Notes: generated by a model not told the origin, from the sequence alone. Shown: positions 52,797-62,242, counted from the stretch's first letter. The stretch is DNA of 64,000 bases from an uncultured Lachnospiraceae bacterium (GCA_910586315.1 CAJUIP010000002.1:1-64000); one strand, 5' to 3'. Program-made: numbers and translations.

Positions 52797-54473
52797 TTAT
52801 TTTTTCGCAGTTTCTTTCCATTCATTCGCCAGCCGTTTCATTTCTCTGGCGCTTTCCTTTACTTTATCCGTTACCTCGGCTCCGGACAGAATCCTGGAAA
52901 GTTCTTCAATCTCCTCTTCCTCTTTTAAGCGGCAGATTCTGGTAATGGTTTTCCCGTCTTCCACATCCTTTTTAATTTCAAAATGAGTATCTGCCATGGC
53001 GGCAATCTGCGGAAGATGAGTGATGCATAACACCTGATGCCTTTTTGCAATATAAGAAAGCCGCTCTGACACCTTTTGCGCCGTCCGCCCGCTGATTCCC
53101 GTATCGATCTCATCAAAAATCAGAGTGGGAATATCATCCGTATCGGCCAGAACCGTCTTAATCGCCAGCATGATTCTGGAAAGCTCGCCGCCGGACGCAA
53201 CCTCAAAGAGGGGCCTTGGCGGAATGCTTCCCGGATTGGTGGAAATTAAAAACTCTGCCTCATCGAATCCCTGGGCTGAGAAATGTCCCAGACGCCGGAG
53301 TTCAATTTTAAAATCCACATGAAGGAAATTAAGATCCAGAAGCTCTGCGGTGATCCTCTCCTCCAAAACTTTGGCCGCCTTTTTCCGCTTTTTTGAAAGC
53401 TTCTCACAAAGCTCCTCCATAAAAGCCTCCTGGCGTTCAAAGGCAAGCTTTGCCTCCGCTGCCAGTTCGTCATAATGCTCCAGCTCCGACAGCCGTTTCT
53501 TCTTTTCTTCTAGCTTTAAAAGCACGGCTTCCTCTGTTTTTCCGTACTTTGCCATAAGACCGCGCACGAAATCCAGCCTTTCTTCTGTTTCTTTAAATTC
53601 TTCCTCATTGAACTCCATTTCATTCATATAATCGGAAATAGAGCGGTTTAAATCGCTTAAAATGCTCTCCGCGTCGGAAAGTCCTTCCAGAATTTCCCTT
53701 AAATTTTCATCATAAGCCACTACGCTTTCCACATTTCTCACGGCCCGGCCAATGCTCTCACCGTCCACAGCCTCATAGGCTTCCTGCATACACTGGATGA
53801 TTTTCTGCCCATGGGAAAATTTCCGGTATCTGGCCGAAAGCTCTTCCTCTTCCCCTGGACGGATTCCCGCCTGTTCAATTTCTTCAATTTCAAACCGCAG
53901 GAAATCAGCCTCCCTCTTTCTCCCCTCCTCGTCCAGGGAAAAGCCGGCAAGTTTTTCTTTTAATTCCAGGTAACGCCGATATCCGTCCGCCGTCTGTTTC
54001 TTTAGATTTTCTGTTTCACTCCGGGAATATTCGTCCAGAATTTCCAGATGCTTTTGCCTGTGAAGAAGTGACTGATGTTCATGCTGTCCATGAATATCCA
54101 AAAGAAGGCCGGTAACCGCCCGAAGACGCGATGCTGTCACCGTCTCATCATTGATACGGTTTACGCTTCTGGCCTGTGTGATTTTTCTCGAAACAATAAG
54201 AGTATTTTCCTCGTCCAAAACAATGTCCAGGCTTTTTAACGCCTGTTTTTTCTTTTCATCCTCTACAGAAAAGACGAGCTCCACATATGCGCTCTCCTCC
54301 CCCCGGCGGATCATATCCTTCGATGCTTTTCCTCCAAGCGCCAGTCCGATGGAACCGATAATAATGGACTTTCCTGCGCCGGTTTCTCCGGTCAGTATGT
54401 TTAGGCCCCCGGCAAATTCCACCTCCGCCTTCTCAATCAGGGCCAGATTTTTTACATGTAAGCCAAGCAGCAT
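52797..54473 (-). CDS. recN: DNA repair ATPase RecN
   Basis: This 558-aa SMC-like protein acts in double-strand break repair. Walker A GETGAGKSIIIGSIGLALGG lies at about 29-48; a coiled-coil arm spans the middle; the ABC signature GGELSRIMLAIK, Walker B TLIFDEIDTGISG and the later ITHLPQIAAMAD switch are all present. The length is normal for RecN. It sits directly downstream of argR, the usual Firmicutes arrangement. Gene intact. Confidence 0.97.
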   Translation of the reverse strand: MLLGLHVKNLALIEKAEVEFAGGLNILTGETGAGKSIIIGSIGLALGGKASKDMIRRGEESAYVELVFSVEDEKKKQALKSLDIVLDEENTLIVSRKITQARSVNRINDETVTASRLRAVTGLLLDIHGQHEHQSLLHRQKHLEILDEYSRSETENLKKQTADGYRRYLELKEKLAGFSLDEEGRKREADFLRFEIEEIEQAGIRPGEEEELSARYRKFSHGQKIIQCMQEAYEAVDGESIGRAVRNVESVVAYDENLREILEGLSDAESILSDLNRSISDYMNEMEFNEEEFKETEERLDFVRGLMAKYGKTEEAVLLKLEEKKKRLSELEHYDELAAEAKLAFERQEAFMEELCEKLSKKRKKAAKVLEERITAELLDLNFLHVDFKIELRRLGHFSAQGFDEAEFLISTNPGSIPPRPLFEVASGGELSRIMLAIKTVLADTDDIPTLIFDEIDTGISGRTAQKVSERLSYIAKRHQVLCITHLPQIAAMADTHFEIKKDVEDGKTITRICRLKEEEEIEELSRILSGAEVTDKVKESAREMKRLANEWKETAKK

Positions 54474-54488
54474 GCAATCACCTCAATT

Positions 54489-54938
54489 CTATTCGGCAAT
54501 AATTTTCTTTAATTTATCCATCAAAAGAATGGTATCGTCCACAGAACGCACGGCGCACATAATGGTATTATCTCCTGCCACACATCCCACAATTTCATGG
54601 AAGCCAATCACATCCAGCGCCTCGGCCACAGCCATGGCCATACCGGATACGGTCTTAATCACCAGAATATTCTGGGCCATGTCCATGGAGACAAAGCAAT
54701 CTCTCAGAATTCGGATATATTTTTCTCCAAAGTCCTTGTGAGGCTGCATGACCGCATAGCACTGACGGCCGTTGTCCCTTTGTACTTTTGTGAGTTTCAG
54801 TTCCCGGATATCTCTGGAAACCGTCGCCTGAGTCACATGATATCCAGCCTCTTTTAAACGCGCCGCCAGCTCTTCCTGGGTCTCAATCTGATATTTTCCG
54901 ATCAGCTCTACAATCTTACTGTGTCTGTCCACTTTCAT
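54489..54938 (-). CDS. argR: Arginine repressor ArgR
   Basis: The 149-aa regulator binds arginine to control arginine metabolism. The N-terminal winged helix is ELIGKYQIETQEELAARLKEAGYHVTQATVSRDIRELKLTKV, and the C-terminal hexamer/arginine-binding domain ends with VGCVAGDNTIMCAVRSVDD, where GDDT is usual and GDNT is seen here. It lies 15 bases before recN and is transcribed with it, a conserved pairing. Gene intact. Confidence 0.96.
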   Translation of the reverse strand: MKVDRHSKIVELIGKYQIETQEELAARLKEAGYHVTQATVSRDIRELKLTKVQRDNGRQCYAVMQPHKDFGEKYIRILRDCFVSMDMAQNILVIKTVSGMAMAVAEALDVIGFHEIVGCVAGDNTIMCAVRSVDDTILLMDKLKKIIAE

Positions 54939-54966
54939 GCAAAATACCTCTTTCCCTGTTTCCCTT

Positions 54967-55815
54967 CTATGCGTTATACATCTTGTGCTTCAAAATATCC
55001 AAAAACGAACGGCTGTCCAGCTTGATGACCCGCGTCACTGTCTGTGCTCGTTCCACTTCAATATAATCTCCCGGTTCCAGCAAAACTCTGGTGTCGCCGT
55101 CAAAAACCGCATTCTGTTTTCCCTGGTTTTCGGCGGAAATCTCAATCCGAATGCGGCTTTCCGGTCCCAGCACAATGGTACGGGAAGTCAGCGTATGGGG
55201 ACATATCGGCGTCAAAATCAAAAGCTTTCCATCCGGCTGGGCGATGGGCCCTCCCGCCGATAAGTTATAGGCCGTGGAACCAGTGGGAGTCGCCACCAGC
55301 ATTCCGTCCGCACTGTATTCGTATAAGAACTGACCGTCCACATAAATCTTAAATTTCAGGATTCGCAGATCGCCTTCTCTTGTCATAACAATATCGTTTA
55401 AGGCAATGTCCTCCGTCACCATCTCCCCCTGATGATACGCGCACCCTTTTAACATCATCCGCTCTTCCACCTGATAGCGGTTTAAAAGCAGTGCATCCAG
55501 AAGCTCTCTGATATCGCCTTCTCTGCTTATCTGGGTCAGATATCCTAACCCTCCAAGGTTCATTCCGATGATTGGAAGCCCGCTTCCTGCCAAATCCCTG
55601 GCCGCCCGGATAAGAGTCCCGTCTCCGCCCAAGGTGATTACACATTCCGTCCCATCCGGAATATCTGATATAGCTGTGTACCTGCGTCCTTTATGAAACT
55701 CTCCGCTGGAGGCCCGGCAAACCCCTCCGCGGCTTTCCAAATATTCTTCTATGACCTGCCTTACGGCCTTATGTCCATCCTTTTCTTCATTTACGATGAT
55801 GTAAAAATTTTCCAT
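54967..55815 (-). CDS. nadK: NAD kinase
   Basis: The protein is 282 aa from the ATG at 55815, which follows GGGGGC and fits the normal NadK N-terminus (MENFYIIVNEEKDG); an earlier in-frame ATG at 55884 would add residues with no family support. It phosphorylates NAD to NADP. The motifs ITLGGDGTLIRAARD, GMNLGGLGYLTQ, ALNDIVMTRE and ATPTGSTAYNLSAGGPI are all conserved. It lies in the block between tlyA and argR, as in other Clostridia. Confidence 0.96.
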   Translation of the reverse strand: MENFYIIVNEEKDGHKAVRQVIEEYLESRGGVCRASSGEFHKGRRYTAISDIPDGTECVITLGGDGTLIRAARDLAGSGLPIIGMNLGGLGYLTQISREGDIRELLDALLLNRYQVEERMMLKGCAYHQGEMVTEDIALNDIVMTREGDLRILKFKIYVDGQFLYEYSADGMLVATPTGSTAYNLSAGGPIAQPDGKLLILTPICPHTLTSRTIVLGPESRIRIEISAENQGKQNAVFDGDTRVLLEPGDYIEVERAQTVTRVIKLDSRSFLDILKHKMYNA

Positions 55816-55886
55816 ATGCCTGCCCCCGCAGTGATTTAACATAACGATTCTGCCATACGCTTCCTGTCCGCTGTTAACAGCCATAT

Positions 55887-55951
55887 TCGTCCATCAGCAA
55901 GATGGGCTTAAACGACGGGCGAACAAAATAAGGAAGTCTGGCTGAATACAA
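55887..55951. repeat. Short form of the dispersed palindromic element
   Basis: TTCGTCCATC, a short loop, GATGGGC and later GGGCGAA can pair. The right flank (AAGGAAGTCTGGCTGAATA) matches that of the element at 47694-47769. It sits between tlyA and nadK in an otherwise compact operon. Confidence 0.4.
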
Positions 55952-55956
55952 CCCAG

Positions 55957-56766
55957 TCAGCCCGCCAGTGTCTCATGGGCCTTCTCCACAATTTCCCTGG
56001 CCTGTATGCCGTCATTTAAGAACGTCGCTCCATCCGTATGATTCTTAAGATGCAGAAGATACTCAATATTTCCCTCCGGGCCTTTAATGGGGGAAAACTC
56101 CAGATGCAGCGCCTCAAACCCGATGCTTCCCGCAAAGGCCGCCACCCTCTCAATGACCTCAAGATGAACGGACTTCTCCCGCACGACGCCTTTTTTCCCA
56201 ACCTTTTCCCGGCCGGCCTCAAACTGCGGCTTAATCAGGCAGACCACCTCGCCGTCCGGCTCCATTAACGCCTTCACCGCCCCCAGAACTTTGGTGAGGG
56301 AAATAAAGGACACGTCAATGGACACAAACCGGATTTTATCGGCGACGCTCTCCGGCGTCACATACCGGATATTGGTCTTTTCCATACAGACGACCCGCTC
56401 ATCATTTCTTAACTTCCACGCAAGCTGCCCATGGCCCACATCCACAGCGTACACCTTCACCGCGCCGTTTTGCAGCATACAGTCGGTAAAGCCTCCGGTA
56501 GAAGCCCCCACATCCATGCAGATTTTTCCTTCCAGCGTCACGCCGAAACAGGTCATGGCCTTTTCCAGCTTAAGGCCTCCGCGGCTCACATATTTTAATG
56601 TGCTTCCCCGCACCTCAATCTGTACGGTCTCCGGAAAAGAAGCGCCCGCCTTGTCCTCCTTCTGGCCGTCCACATAGACGATTCCCGACATGATCACCGC
56701 CTTCGCCTTTTCCCTGGATTCTGCCAGATTCCGCTTCACCAAAAGCACATCTAACCGTTCCTTCAT
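55957..56766 (-). CDS. tlyA: TlyA-family rRNA 2'-O-methyltransferase
   Basis: The 269-aa protein has an N-terminal S4 RNA-binding domain (MKERLDVLLVKRNLAESREKAKAVIMSGIVYVDG) and an FtsJ-like Rossmann methyltransferase domain with SAM motif CMDVGASTGGFTDCML. Later RFVSIDVSFISLTKVLG and VCLIKPQFEAGREKVGKKGVVR hold the conserved Asp and Lys. Known members methylate 16S and/or 23S rRNA. Its start overlaps the dxs stop by 4 bases, so they are coupled. The order dxs-tlyA-nadK-argR-recN is conserved in Clostridia. Confidence 0.95.
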   Translation of the reverse strand: MKERLDVLLVKRNLAESREKAKAVIMSGIVYVDGQKEDKAGASFPETVQIEVRGSTLKYVSRGGLKLEKAMTCFGVTLEGKICMDVGASTGGFTDCMLQNGAVKVYAVDVGHGQLAWKLRNDERVVCMEKTNIRYVTPESVADKIRFVSIDVSFISLTKVLGAVKALMEPDGEVVCLIKPQFEAGREKVGKKGVVREKSVHLEVIERVAAFAGSIGFEALHLEFSPIKGPEGNIEYLLHLKNHTDGATFLNDGIQAREIVEKAHETLAG

Positions 56767-58643
56767 GAATCCTGCCGCTCCTTATCCAAATATTCCTCAA
56801 AAATCCGCCGAATGACAGAATCACTGTCAATTCCGAGCATCTCCCTCAGTGCCGACACATTTCCATGCTCCACATAGGCGTCCGGAAGAGCAATCTGGAT
56901 AACTCTGACACCCGGATAATGTTCATGAATGTACCTGGTGGCGCACATCCCCATTCCGCCCCGCAGAACATTCTCCTCCATAGTCACAATGAGCCTGTGA
57001 TTTCTGCAGAGCCTGTCCACCATCTCCGTATCCAGCGGCTTTACAAACCTGGCGTTCACCAGAGTACAGGAATAGCCCTTGCTCTTAAGCTTGTCCCTCA
57101 CATGCTCTCCGGTGCTGACCATACTGCCAAGGGCAAACAGGGCAATGCCCTCTTCCTCATAAAGCATTTCTGATTTTCCGTACTCCACCGGAGCCGTAAA
57201 TTCCAAAAGCCCCCGGTATGCCTCTCCCCTGGGATAGCGGATAGCTAAAGGTCCGTCAAACTTCACGCCAAATTCCAGCATCGACTGAAGCTCCCAAAAA
57301 TTTTTCGGGGCCATGATGCTCATACCGGGCACCAGACTTAGAAATGAAATGTCAAAGATACCCTGATGGGTTTCCCCATCGCTTCCCACAAGGCCTGCCC
57401 TGTCAATCGCAAAAAGCACCGGAAGCTCCTGAATACAGACATCGTGGAGCACCTGGTCGTATCCTCTCTGCAAAAAGGAGGAATACACCGCCACCACAGG
57501 CTTTAAGCCTGCAGACGCCATCCCCGCCGCCGCGGTAACCGCATGCGCCTCGGCGATTCCCACGTCAAAAAACCGGTCCGGAAACTCTTTTGAAAACTTT
57601 GTAAGCCCTGTTCCGTCCGGCATGGCCGCCGTAATCGCCACAAGCCTGGGATTCTCTCTTCCAAGCTCGCATATCTTTTTGGAAAATACATCCGTATAGC
57701 TGGGATATATTTTCTCTTTTAAAGATTTTCCCGTTGCAATATCAAAGGGATCCACGCCATGGAATCTGGACGGATTATTTTCCGCCGGACCATATCCCTT
57801 TCCCTTTTTGGTGATGACATGAACAAGGACCGCATGGCGCACCCGTCTCGCTTCCTTAAAAACCTGGACCATTTCTTTTACATTATGGCCGTCCACCGGA
57901 CCCAGATAGGTGATTCCCATATCCTCAAAAAGCATTCCCGGCACCAGAAACTGCTTAATTCCATTCTTTGCCAGATACAGACCATAAGACAGGCTCTTTC
58001 CCACCACAGGAATGGAGCTTAGGGCCTTATCCACGCCTTTTTTTAAATCGGCGTAGCTTTCTCTTGTACGGACGCTTCCGAGATATCTGGACATGCCCCC
58101 CACATTTTTTGAGATGGACATTTCATTGTCGTTTAAAACAATGATAAAATTTTTCTTCATCTGGGCCGCATTATTTAACGCCTCATAGGCCATTCCTCCA
58201 GTGAGAGCACCGTCCCCGATTACAGATATCACTGCATAATCTTCTCCCAGAATTTCCCTGGCCTGGGCAATTCCCAGGCCTGCCGAAATGGAAGTGGAGC
58301 TGTGCCCGGTGTCGAAGGCATCATAAGGGCTTTCCTTTCGCTTTGGGAATCCGCTCATGCCGCCGAACTGCCTCAGGTCATCGAATCCGTCTTTTCTTCC
58401 GCTCAGCAGTTTATGGGTATAGGACTGATGGCCCACATCCCAGATAATTTTATCTTTCGGAAGATCAAAAGCCAGATGGAGGGCCATGGTCAGCTCCACC
58501 ACCCCCAGATTGGAGGCCAGATGTCCTCCGGTACGGCTGATCTTTTCCAGCAAAAACTGGCGGATTTCCTTTGCCAGCGCCGGATAATCCTCTTCCTTTA
58601 ATTTCCTGATATCGGAAGATTGTTCCATTCTTTCCAGAAGCAT
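56763..58643 (-). CDS. dxs: 1-deoxy-D-xylulose-5-phosphate synthase
   Basis: The protein is 626 aa from the ATG at 58643, chosen because AAAGGAG lies 10 bases upstream; the in-frame ATG at 58667 has no ribosome site. It catalyses the first step of the non-mevalonate isoprenoid pathway from pyruvate and glyceraldehyde 3-phosphate. The thiamine-diphosphate motif VIGDGALTGGMAYEALNNA, the catalytic His region DTGHSSTSISAGLG and the transketolase Glu in DVGIAEAHAVTAAAGMA are intact. It is next to ispA, the following prenyl-chain enzyme. Confidence 0.97.
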   Translation of the reverse strand: MLLERMEQSSDIRKLKEEDYPALAKEIRQFLLEKISRTGGHLASNLGVVELTMALHLAFDLPKDKIIWDVGHQSYTHKLLSGRKDGFDDLRQFGGMSGFPKRKESPYDAFDTGHSSTSISAGLGIAQAREILGEDYAVISVIGDGALTGGMAYEALNNAAQMKKNFIIVLNDNEMSISKNVGGMSRYLGSVRTRESYADLKKGVDKALSSIPVVGKSLSYGLYLAKNGIKQFLVPGMLFEDMGITYLGPVDGHNVKEMVQVFKEARRVRHAVLVHVITKKGKGYGPAENNPSRFHGVDPFDIATGKSLKEKIYPSYTDVFSKKICELGRENPRLVAITAAMPDGTGLTKFSKEFPDRFFDVGIAEAHAVTAAAGMASAGLKPVVAVYSSFLQRGYDQVLHDVCIQELPVLFAIDRAGLVGSDGETHQGIFDISFLSLVPGMSIMAPKNFWELQSMLEFGVKFDGPLAIRYPRGEAYRGLLEFTAPVEYGKSEMLYEEEGIALFALGSMVSTGEHVRDKLKSKGYSCTLVNARFVKPLDTEMVDRLCRNHRLIVTMEENVLRGGMGMCATRYIHEHYPGVRVIQIALPDAYVEHGNVSALREMLGIDSDSVIRRIFEEYLDKERQDS

Positions 58644-58709
58644 GTCAATCTTACTCCTTTGTTCCATCCATTATTTTGTAACAGCCAGGATGCCTCCCAA
58701 ACTGTCACA

Positions 58710-59603
58710 CTATTTTTCCCTGGTCACCAGCATTTCCACCAGTTCTACAAGAAAGGGATTCTGCCCGGACAGATCTGCCAGCCGTTTGACTGCCCTTTCG
58801 GAAATCTCCTTCACATCCATTTTTGCCTTGTCCAGTCCTTCCAGCGTCACATACGTGGTTTTACTGTTCTTTTCGTCACTGAGCACCGGTTTTCCAAGTA
58901 CCTCGGCAGTGCTCACCACATCCAGAATATCATCCTGAATCTGAAATGCCAGCCCCACATCAGCTGCAATATTCCTGACCGCCAGAAGCTCTTCTTCGGA
59001 AGCCCCCGCCAGCACTGCGCCGATCATCATGGACGCTTCCAGAAGCGCCCCTGTCTTCAGTCTGTAAATAAAGTCCAGCTGCTCCTTCGATACAGGCTTT
59101 CCTGTAAGCTCCACATCCACGGTCTGTCCGCCGATCATGCCGTAAATTCCCGTCTTTTCCGCCAGAATCCCCATGGCTCGTCCCACGGCCTCCGCATCGG
59201 CTCCCATGGCAAGGGCTTTTGCCGCCGTCTCGAAGGCAAAAATCATCAGGGCATCCCCGGCCAAAACCGCCATGTCATAACCGTATACCTTCCATGTGGT
59301 GGGTTTCCCCCGGCGCAGCTCATCATTATCCATACAGGGCAGGTCGTCATGAATCAGCGATGCGGTATGAATCATTTCAATGGCCGCCATAAAAGGCTCA
59401 ATTTCCTTCCCCTTTCCGCCGAACATCCGGTAAGTTTCCCGCATCAGCAGCGGGCGCAGGCGCTTGCCGCCTGCCTTCACGCTGTAATTCATAGCCTCAA
59501 AAATCGTTTTCTGACAGCCTTCCTCCAAAGGCAGGAAAGAGTACACAACAGCCTCCGTCTCCTTCACGGCCTGGTTTAATTTTTCTTTAAAATTGGCTTC
59601 CAT
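58710..59603 (-). CDS. ispA: Geranylgeranyl/farnesyl diphosphate synthase
   Basis: The 297-aa trans-prenyltransferase has both aspartate-rich motifs, LIHDDLPCMDNDELRRGKPTTW (first) and FQIQDDILDV (second), and the KAGGKRLRPLL substrate motif near residue 50. It elongates isoprenoid diphosphates for quinones and, through later enzymes, undecaprenyl carriers. It lies between xseB and dxs, the normal place. Short-chain (farnesyl) product is the usual role of ispA at this locus. Confidence 0.95.
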   Translation of the reverse strand: MEANFKEKLNQAVKETEAVVYSFLPLEEGCQKTIFEAMNYSVKAGGKRLRPLLMRETYRMFGGKGKEIEPFMAAIEMIHTASLIHDDLPCMDNDELRRGKPTTWKVYGYDMAVLAGDALMIFAFETAAKALAMGADAEAVGRAMGILAEKTGIYGMIGGQTVDVELTGKPVSKEQLDFIYRLKTGALLEASMMIGAVLAGASEEELLAVRNIAADVGLAFQIQDDILDVVSTAEVLGKPVLSDEKNSKTTYVTLEGLDKAKMDVKEISERAVKRLADLSGQNPFLVELVEMLVTREK

Positions 59604-59627
59604 TTTCTTCCTCCGCAGTCTTTGCGC

Positions 59628-59849
59628 TCAGCGCGAGCTTCCATCTTCTTCCACATTCTCTGTACTCAGCACGAGCATCTGTTTTTCAATTTTTTCTATC
59701 TTTTCATTGCAGCTTTTCACTAACCGCATGCCTTCTTCATAATTCTTAAAAGCATCCTCCAGGGACCCTTTGCCGCTCTCCAGTTTATCAATCAGCTCAT
59801 CCAGAGCCGCAAATATTTCCTCAATAGTTAAATCCCGTTCTTCCGCCAT
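59628..59849 (-). CDS. xseB: Exodeoxyribonuclease VII small subunit
   Basis: The 73-aa protein fits XseB: LTIEEIFAALDELIDKLESGKGSLEDAFKNYEEGMRLVKSCNEKIEKIEKQM is the typical two-helix sequence. It overlaps the end of xseA by 22 bases, so translation is coupled. It forms a multi-subunit nuclease with XseA that degrades single-stranded DNA. Gene intact. Confidence 0.95.
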   Translation of the reverse strand: MAEERDLTIEEIFAALDELIDKLESGKGSLEDAFKNYEEGMRLVKSCNEKIEKIEKQMLVLSTENVEEDGSSR

Positions 59850-61117
59850 GCCAAAACCTCCTGTCTCTCCTCCACCCGGGCCCGCAGCCTGCCGTCCGTA
59901 ACCTGTACCACAATCTCACAGCCCGGCGGCGTCTGTTTTACCGATTCCACCCGGTTTCCATCCCTGTCTGTCACAAATCCATATCCCTGACTTAACTTCT
60001 TTAAGGGAGAGAGTCCCCACATTTTTCCGCTTATCAGAGCCAGTCTTTTTTTATCCTGCTCCATTCTCTGATTCATGACCGCCGAAAGCCATTCTTTTCT
60101 GGACTCCGTCTTTCTCCTGTCCTCCTCAATAAGATCTGTGAGCCTCCGGTTTAAGACATCTTCCAGATCCGCCAGCCTCTGGCGTTTTTCACGAATCACA
60201 TGCCGGGGATGGTGAAGCTTTATCTTCAGTTCCGCCTGTTTCTGCCTTCCCTTCACCTGGTCCAGGAAAAATCCCATTTCCCGTAAGAGCTTCTGCCTCC
60301 TGGCCAGAAGGTCCGCCTGAAACCGCACATAATCAAAAACCGCCAGTTCCGCAGCCGCCGACGGCGTCGGGGCCCTGAGATCCGCCACATAATCGGCAAT
60401 GGTGACGTCCGTTTCATGACCTACTGCTGAAATTACTGGCGTATTGCAGGAAAAAATCGCTCTGGCCACAACTTCCTCATTAAACGCCCACAGATCTTCA
60501 ATGGAGCCTCCCCCGCGTCCCACAATCAGAACATCCAGTCCCATAGCATCCAGGGTTTTGATTCCCCGCACAATGCTCTCCTTCGCCCCCTCGCCCTGGA
60601 CCAGGGCAGGGTACAAAATGAGCTGTACATATGGGTTTCTCCGCCTGCTGATGTTCATGATATCCCGAATCGCCGCCCCCGTGGGAGCCGTCACGATTCC
60701 GACGGTTTTTGCGTATCTTGGAATGGGTCTTTTATACTGGGCTGCAAACATCCCCATCTCTTCCAGCTCCCGCAGAAGCTTTTCATACTGCACGTAAAGG
60801 TCTCCGCGCCCGGAGAGCTCGATCTCCGAAGCGTAAAGCTGATACCTGCCGTCCCGCTCATAAACATCTACGGTTCCTTTTACGACAACCTGCTGTCCCT
60901 CGGCCATGCGGAATTTAAGTCCCCGCCTCTGCCCCGCAAACATGACCGCGGAAAGAGTGCCTCCGCTGTCCTTTAAAGTAAAGTAAATATGACCGGATGT
61001 ATGATATTTGCAGTTGGAAACTTCCCCCTTCACCGAGATGCGGCGAAGAAGGAAGTCTTCCGTAAACATATTTTTAATATATGAGTTCACCTGTGTGACC
61101 GAATACACTCCTGCCAT
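59828..61117 (-). CDS. xseA: Exodeoxyribonuclease VII large subunit
   Basis: The 429-aa protein has the N-terminal OB-fold (YSVTQVNSYIKNMFTEDFLLRRISVKGEVSNCKYHTSGHIYFTLKD) and the catalytic region with GVVTAPTGAAIRDI-like sequence (VGIVTAPTGAAIRDIMNISRRR), GRGGGSIEDLWAFNEE and GHETDVTIADYVADLRAPTPSAAAE. A coiled-coil arm follows. Length is normal. It is second in the nusB-led operon. Confidence 0.97.
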   Translation of the reverse strand: MAGVYSVTQVNSYIKNMFTEDFLLRRISVKGEVSNCKYHTSGHIYFTLKDSGGTLSAVMFAGQRRGLKFRMAEGQQVVVKGTVDVYERDGRYQLYASEIELSGRGDLYVQYEKLLRELEEMGMFAAQYKRPIPRYAKTVGIVTAPTGAAIRDIMNISRRRNPYVQLILYPALVQGEGAKESIVRGIKTLDAMGLDVLIVGRGGGSIEDLWAFNEEVVARAIFSCNTPVISAVGHETDVTIADYVADLRAPTPSAAAELAVFDYVRFQADLLARRQKLLREMGFFLDQVKGRQKQAELKIKLHHPRHVIREKRQRLADLEDVLNRRLTDLIEEDRRKTESRKEWLSAVMNQRMEQDKKRLALISGKMWGLSPLKKLSQGYGFVTDRDGNRVESVKQTPPGCEIVVQVTDGRLRARVEERQEVLAWRKNGI

Positions 61118-61136
61118 TCCCTGTTTTTGCTCCTTA

Positions 61137-61580
61137 TTAAACCAGTTTGGCCAAAATTCCGTTTACAAATGCCGGCGCATCGTCGCCGCCAAACTTTTTG
61201 GCCAATTCCACGGCCTCATTGATTGCCACCTTTTCCGGAATCTCATCATCATCCTTCATCTCAAAAAGGGCAAGCCGCAGGATTGTGAGTTCCACTCGTC
61301 CCATTCTTCTGGTCTTCCAGCCCTCCGCAACTCTGTTAATTTCCTCATCCAGCCTGGGGATTTCCCGCATAATTTTTTCAGCTCTCTCTTCCAGAGTCTT
61401 TTTCTCCCCATCCTCTACGTTCACCTTATGGAGGATTTCATCGGTTCCATCCTCTCCTGTCACATCTTCAACCGGGGCTTCAAAATACCGTTCCAGCTGT
61501 TCCTCTTTTTCTTCTGCCGGATAAAAGTCCTGGCAGAACAGCATCTTAAAGCAATGCTCCCGCGCTTCCCTTCTGGTCAT
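61137..61580 (-). CDS. nusB: Transcription antitermination factor NusB
   Basis: The 147-aa helical RNA-binding protein acts in rRNA antitermination. It begins MTRREAREHCFKMLFCQDFYP and ends with the conserved DDDEIPEKVAINEAVELAKKFGGDDAPAFVNGILAKLV. A Glu/Asp-rich insert (about 30-55) is common in Clostridia. First gene of the nusB-xseA-xseB-ispA-dxs-tlyA-nadK-argR-recN operon, with a good promoter and a GGAGGTGG ribosome site. Confidence 0.96.
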   Translation of the reverse strand: MTRREAREHCFKMLFCQDFYPAEEKEEQLERYFEAPVEDVTGEDGTDEILHKVNVEDGEKKTLEERAEKIMREIPRLDEEINRVAEGWKTRRMGRVELTILRLALFEMKDDDEIPEKVAINEAVELAKKFGGDDAPAFVNGILAKLV

Positions 61581-61646
61581 TGGGCCACCTCCATTTATCT
61601 AAAGCATCCCCGGCGGCCGGTGCCGGGGAACCGAATCTATCTTCCG

Positions 61647-61675
61647 ATTATACATGAAAATGCATATTCCTACAA
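61647..61675 (-). promoter_or_regulatory. Promoter of the nusB-to-recN operon
   Basis: TTGTAG, a 17-base spacer and a perfect TATAAT on the minus strand. A GC-rich hairpin (CCCCGGCACCGGCCGCCGGGG) lies in the leader between this promoter and the ribosome site. Confidence 0.8.
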
Positions 61676-61707
61676 GACTTTTTCTTACAACAGTACACAG
61701 GGCAGGG

Positions 61708-61748
61708 AAAAAAACACCGCCAATCACAATCATTTTGCAACTGGCGGT
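61708..61748 (-). terminator. Terminator of asp23
   Basis: On the minus strand ACCGCCA pairs with TGGCGGT, followed by GTTTTTTT. It lies 27 bases after the asp23 stop. Confidence 0.75.
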
Positions 61749-61774
61749 CTGTTTTCCTGTTTTTCAGATCATAT

Positions 61775-62158
61775 TTAATTTTCTTCCATGCTTACGCCGG
61801 CGATCTTGATGTTGACCTCCAGCACCGTAAGTCCGGTCATATTCTCAATGGCATTCTTGACCTTTTCCTGTACCGTCTCACAAACCTCCGGAATGCTGTA
61901 TCCATACTTTAAGTTTAAAGACATGCTGACGCAGACATGCTCCTCGGTTACTTCCACCTTTACGCCCTTGGAAAGGTTCTTCATCCCCAGCTTTCCAACC
62001 AGCTCGTTGGTGATATTCCCGGCCATGGAATCCACGCCTTCTACTTCCGTTGCCGCCAGGCCGGCAATAATTGCTACCACTTCGTCAGCAATCTGCACTT
62101 CACCGATTTTATCTTTTTCATATACCTTATGACTGCTTCTCTCTGTATCCGTTGCCAC
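61775..62158 (-). CDS. Asp23/Gls24-family envelope stress protein
   Basis: The protein is 127 aa from a GTG at 62158, chosen because a perfect AGGAGG lies 8 bases before it; the longer frame from 62242 overlaps the predicted promoter. The sequence GEVQIADEVVAIIAGLAATEVEGVDSMAGNITNELVGKLGMKNLSKGVKVEVTEEHVCVSMSLNLKYGYSIPEVCETVQEKVKNAIENMTGLTVLEVNIKIAGV is typical of the family, which forms membrane-associated filaments in Firmicutes. It lies next to nusB, as in most Clostridia. Confidence 0.93.
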   Translation of the reverse strand: MATDTERSSHKVYEKDKIGEVQIADEVVAIIAGLAATEVEGVDSMAGNITNELVGKLGMKNLSKGVKVEVTEEHVCVSMSLNLKYGYSIPEVCETVQEKVKNAIENMTGLTVLEVNIKIAGVSMEEN

Positions 62159-62212
62159 AATAATTACCTCCTGCAATCCATAGTCAATACAATCATGCCG
62201 CCGTATCCGCTT

Positions 62213-62242
62213 ACAGTATGCTTGAAAGTTGCTTTCCGTCAA
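62213..62242 (-). promoter_or_regulatory. Possible promoter of asp23
   Basis: TTGACG, an 18-base spacer and TACTGT on the minus strand, 55 bases before the GTG start. The match to the -10 consensus is moderate. Confidence 0.45.
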
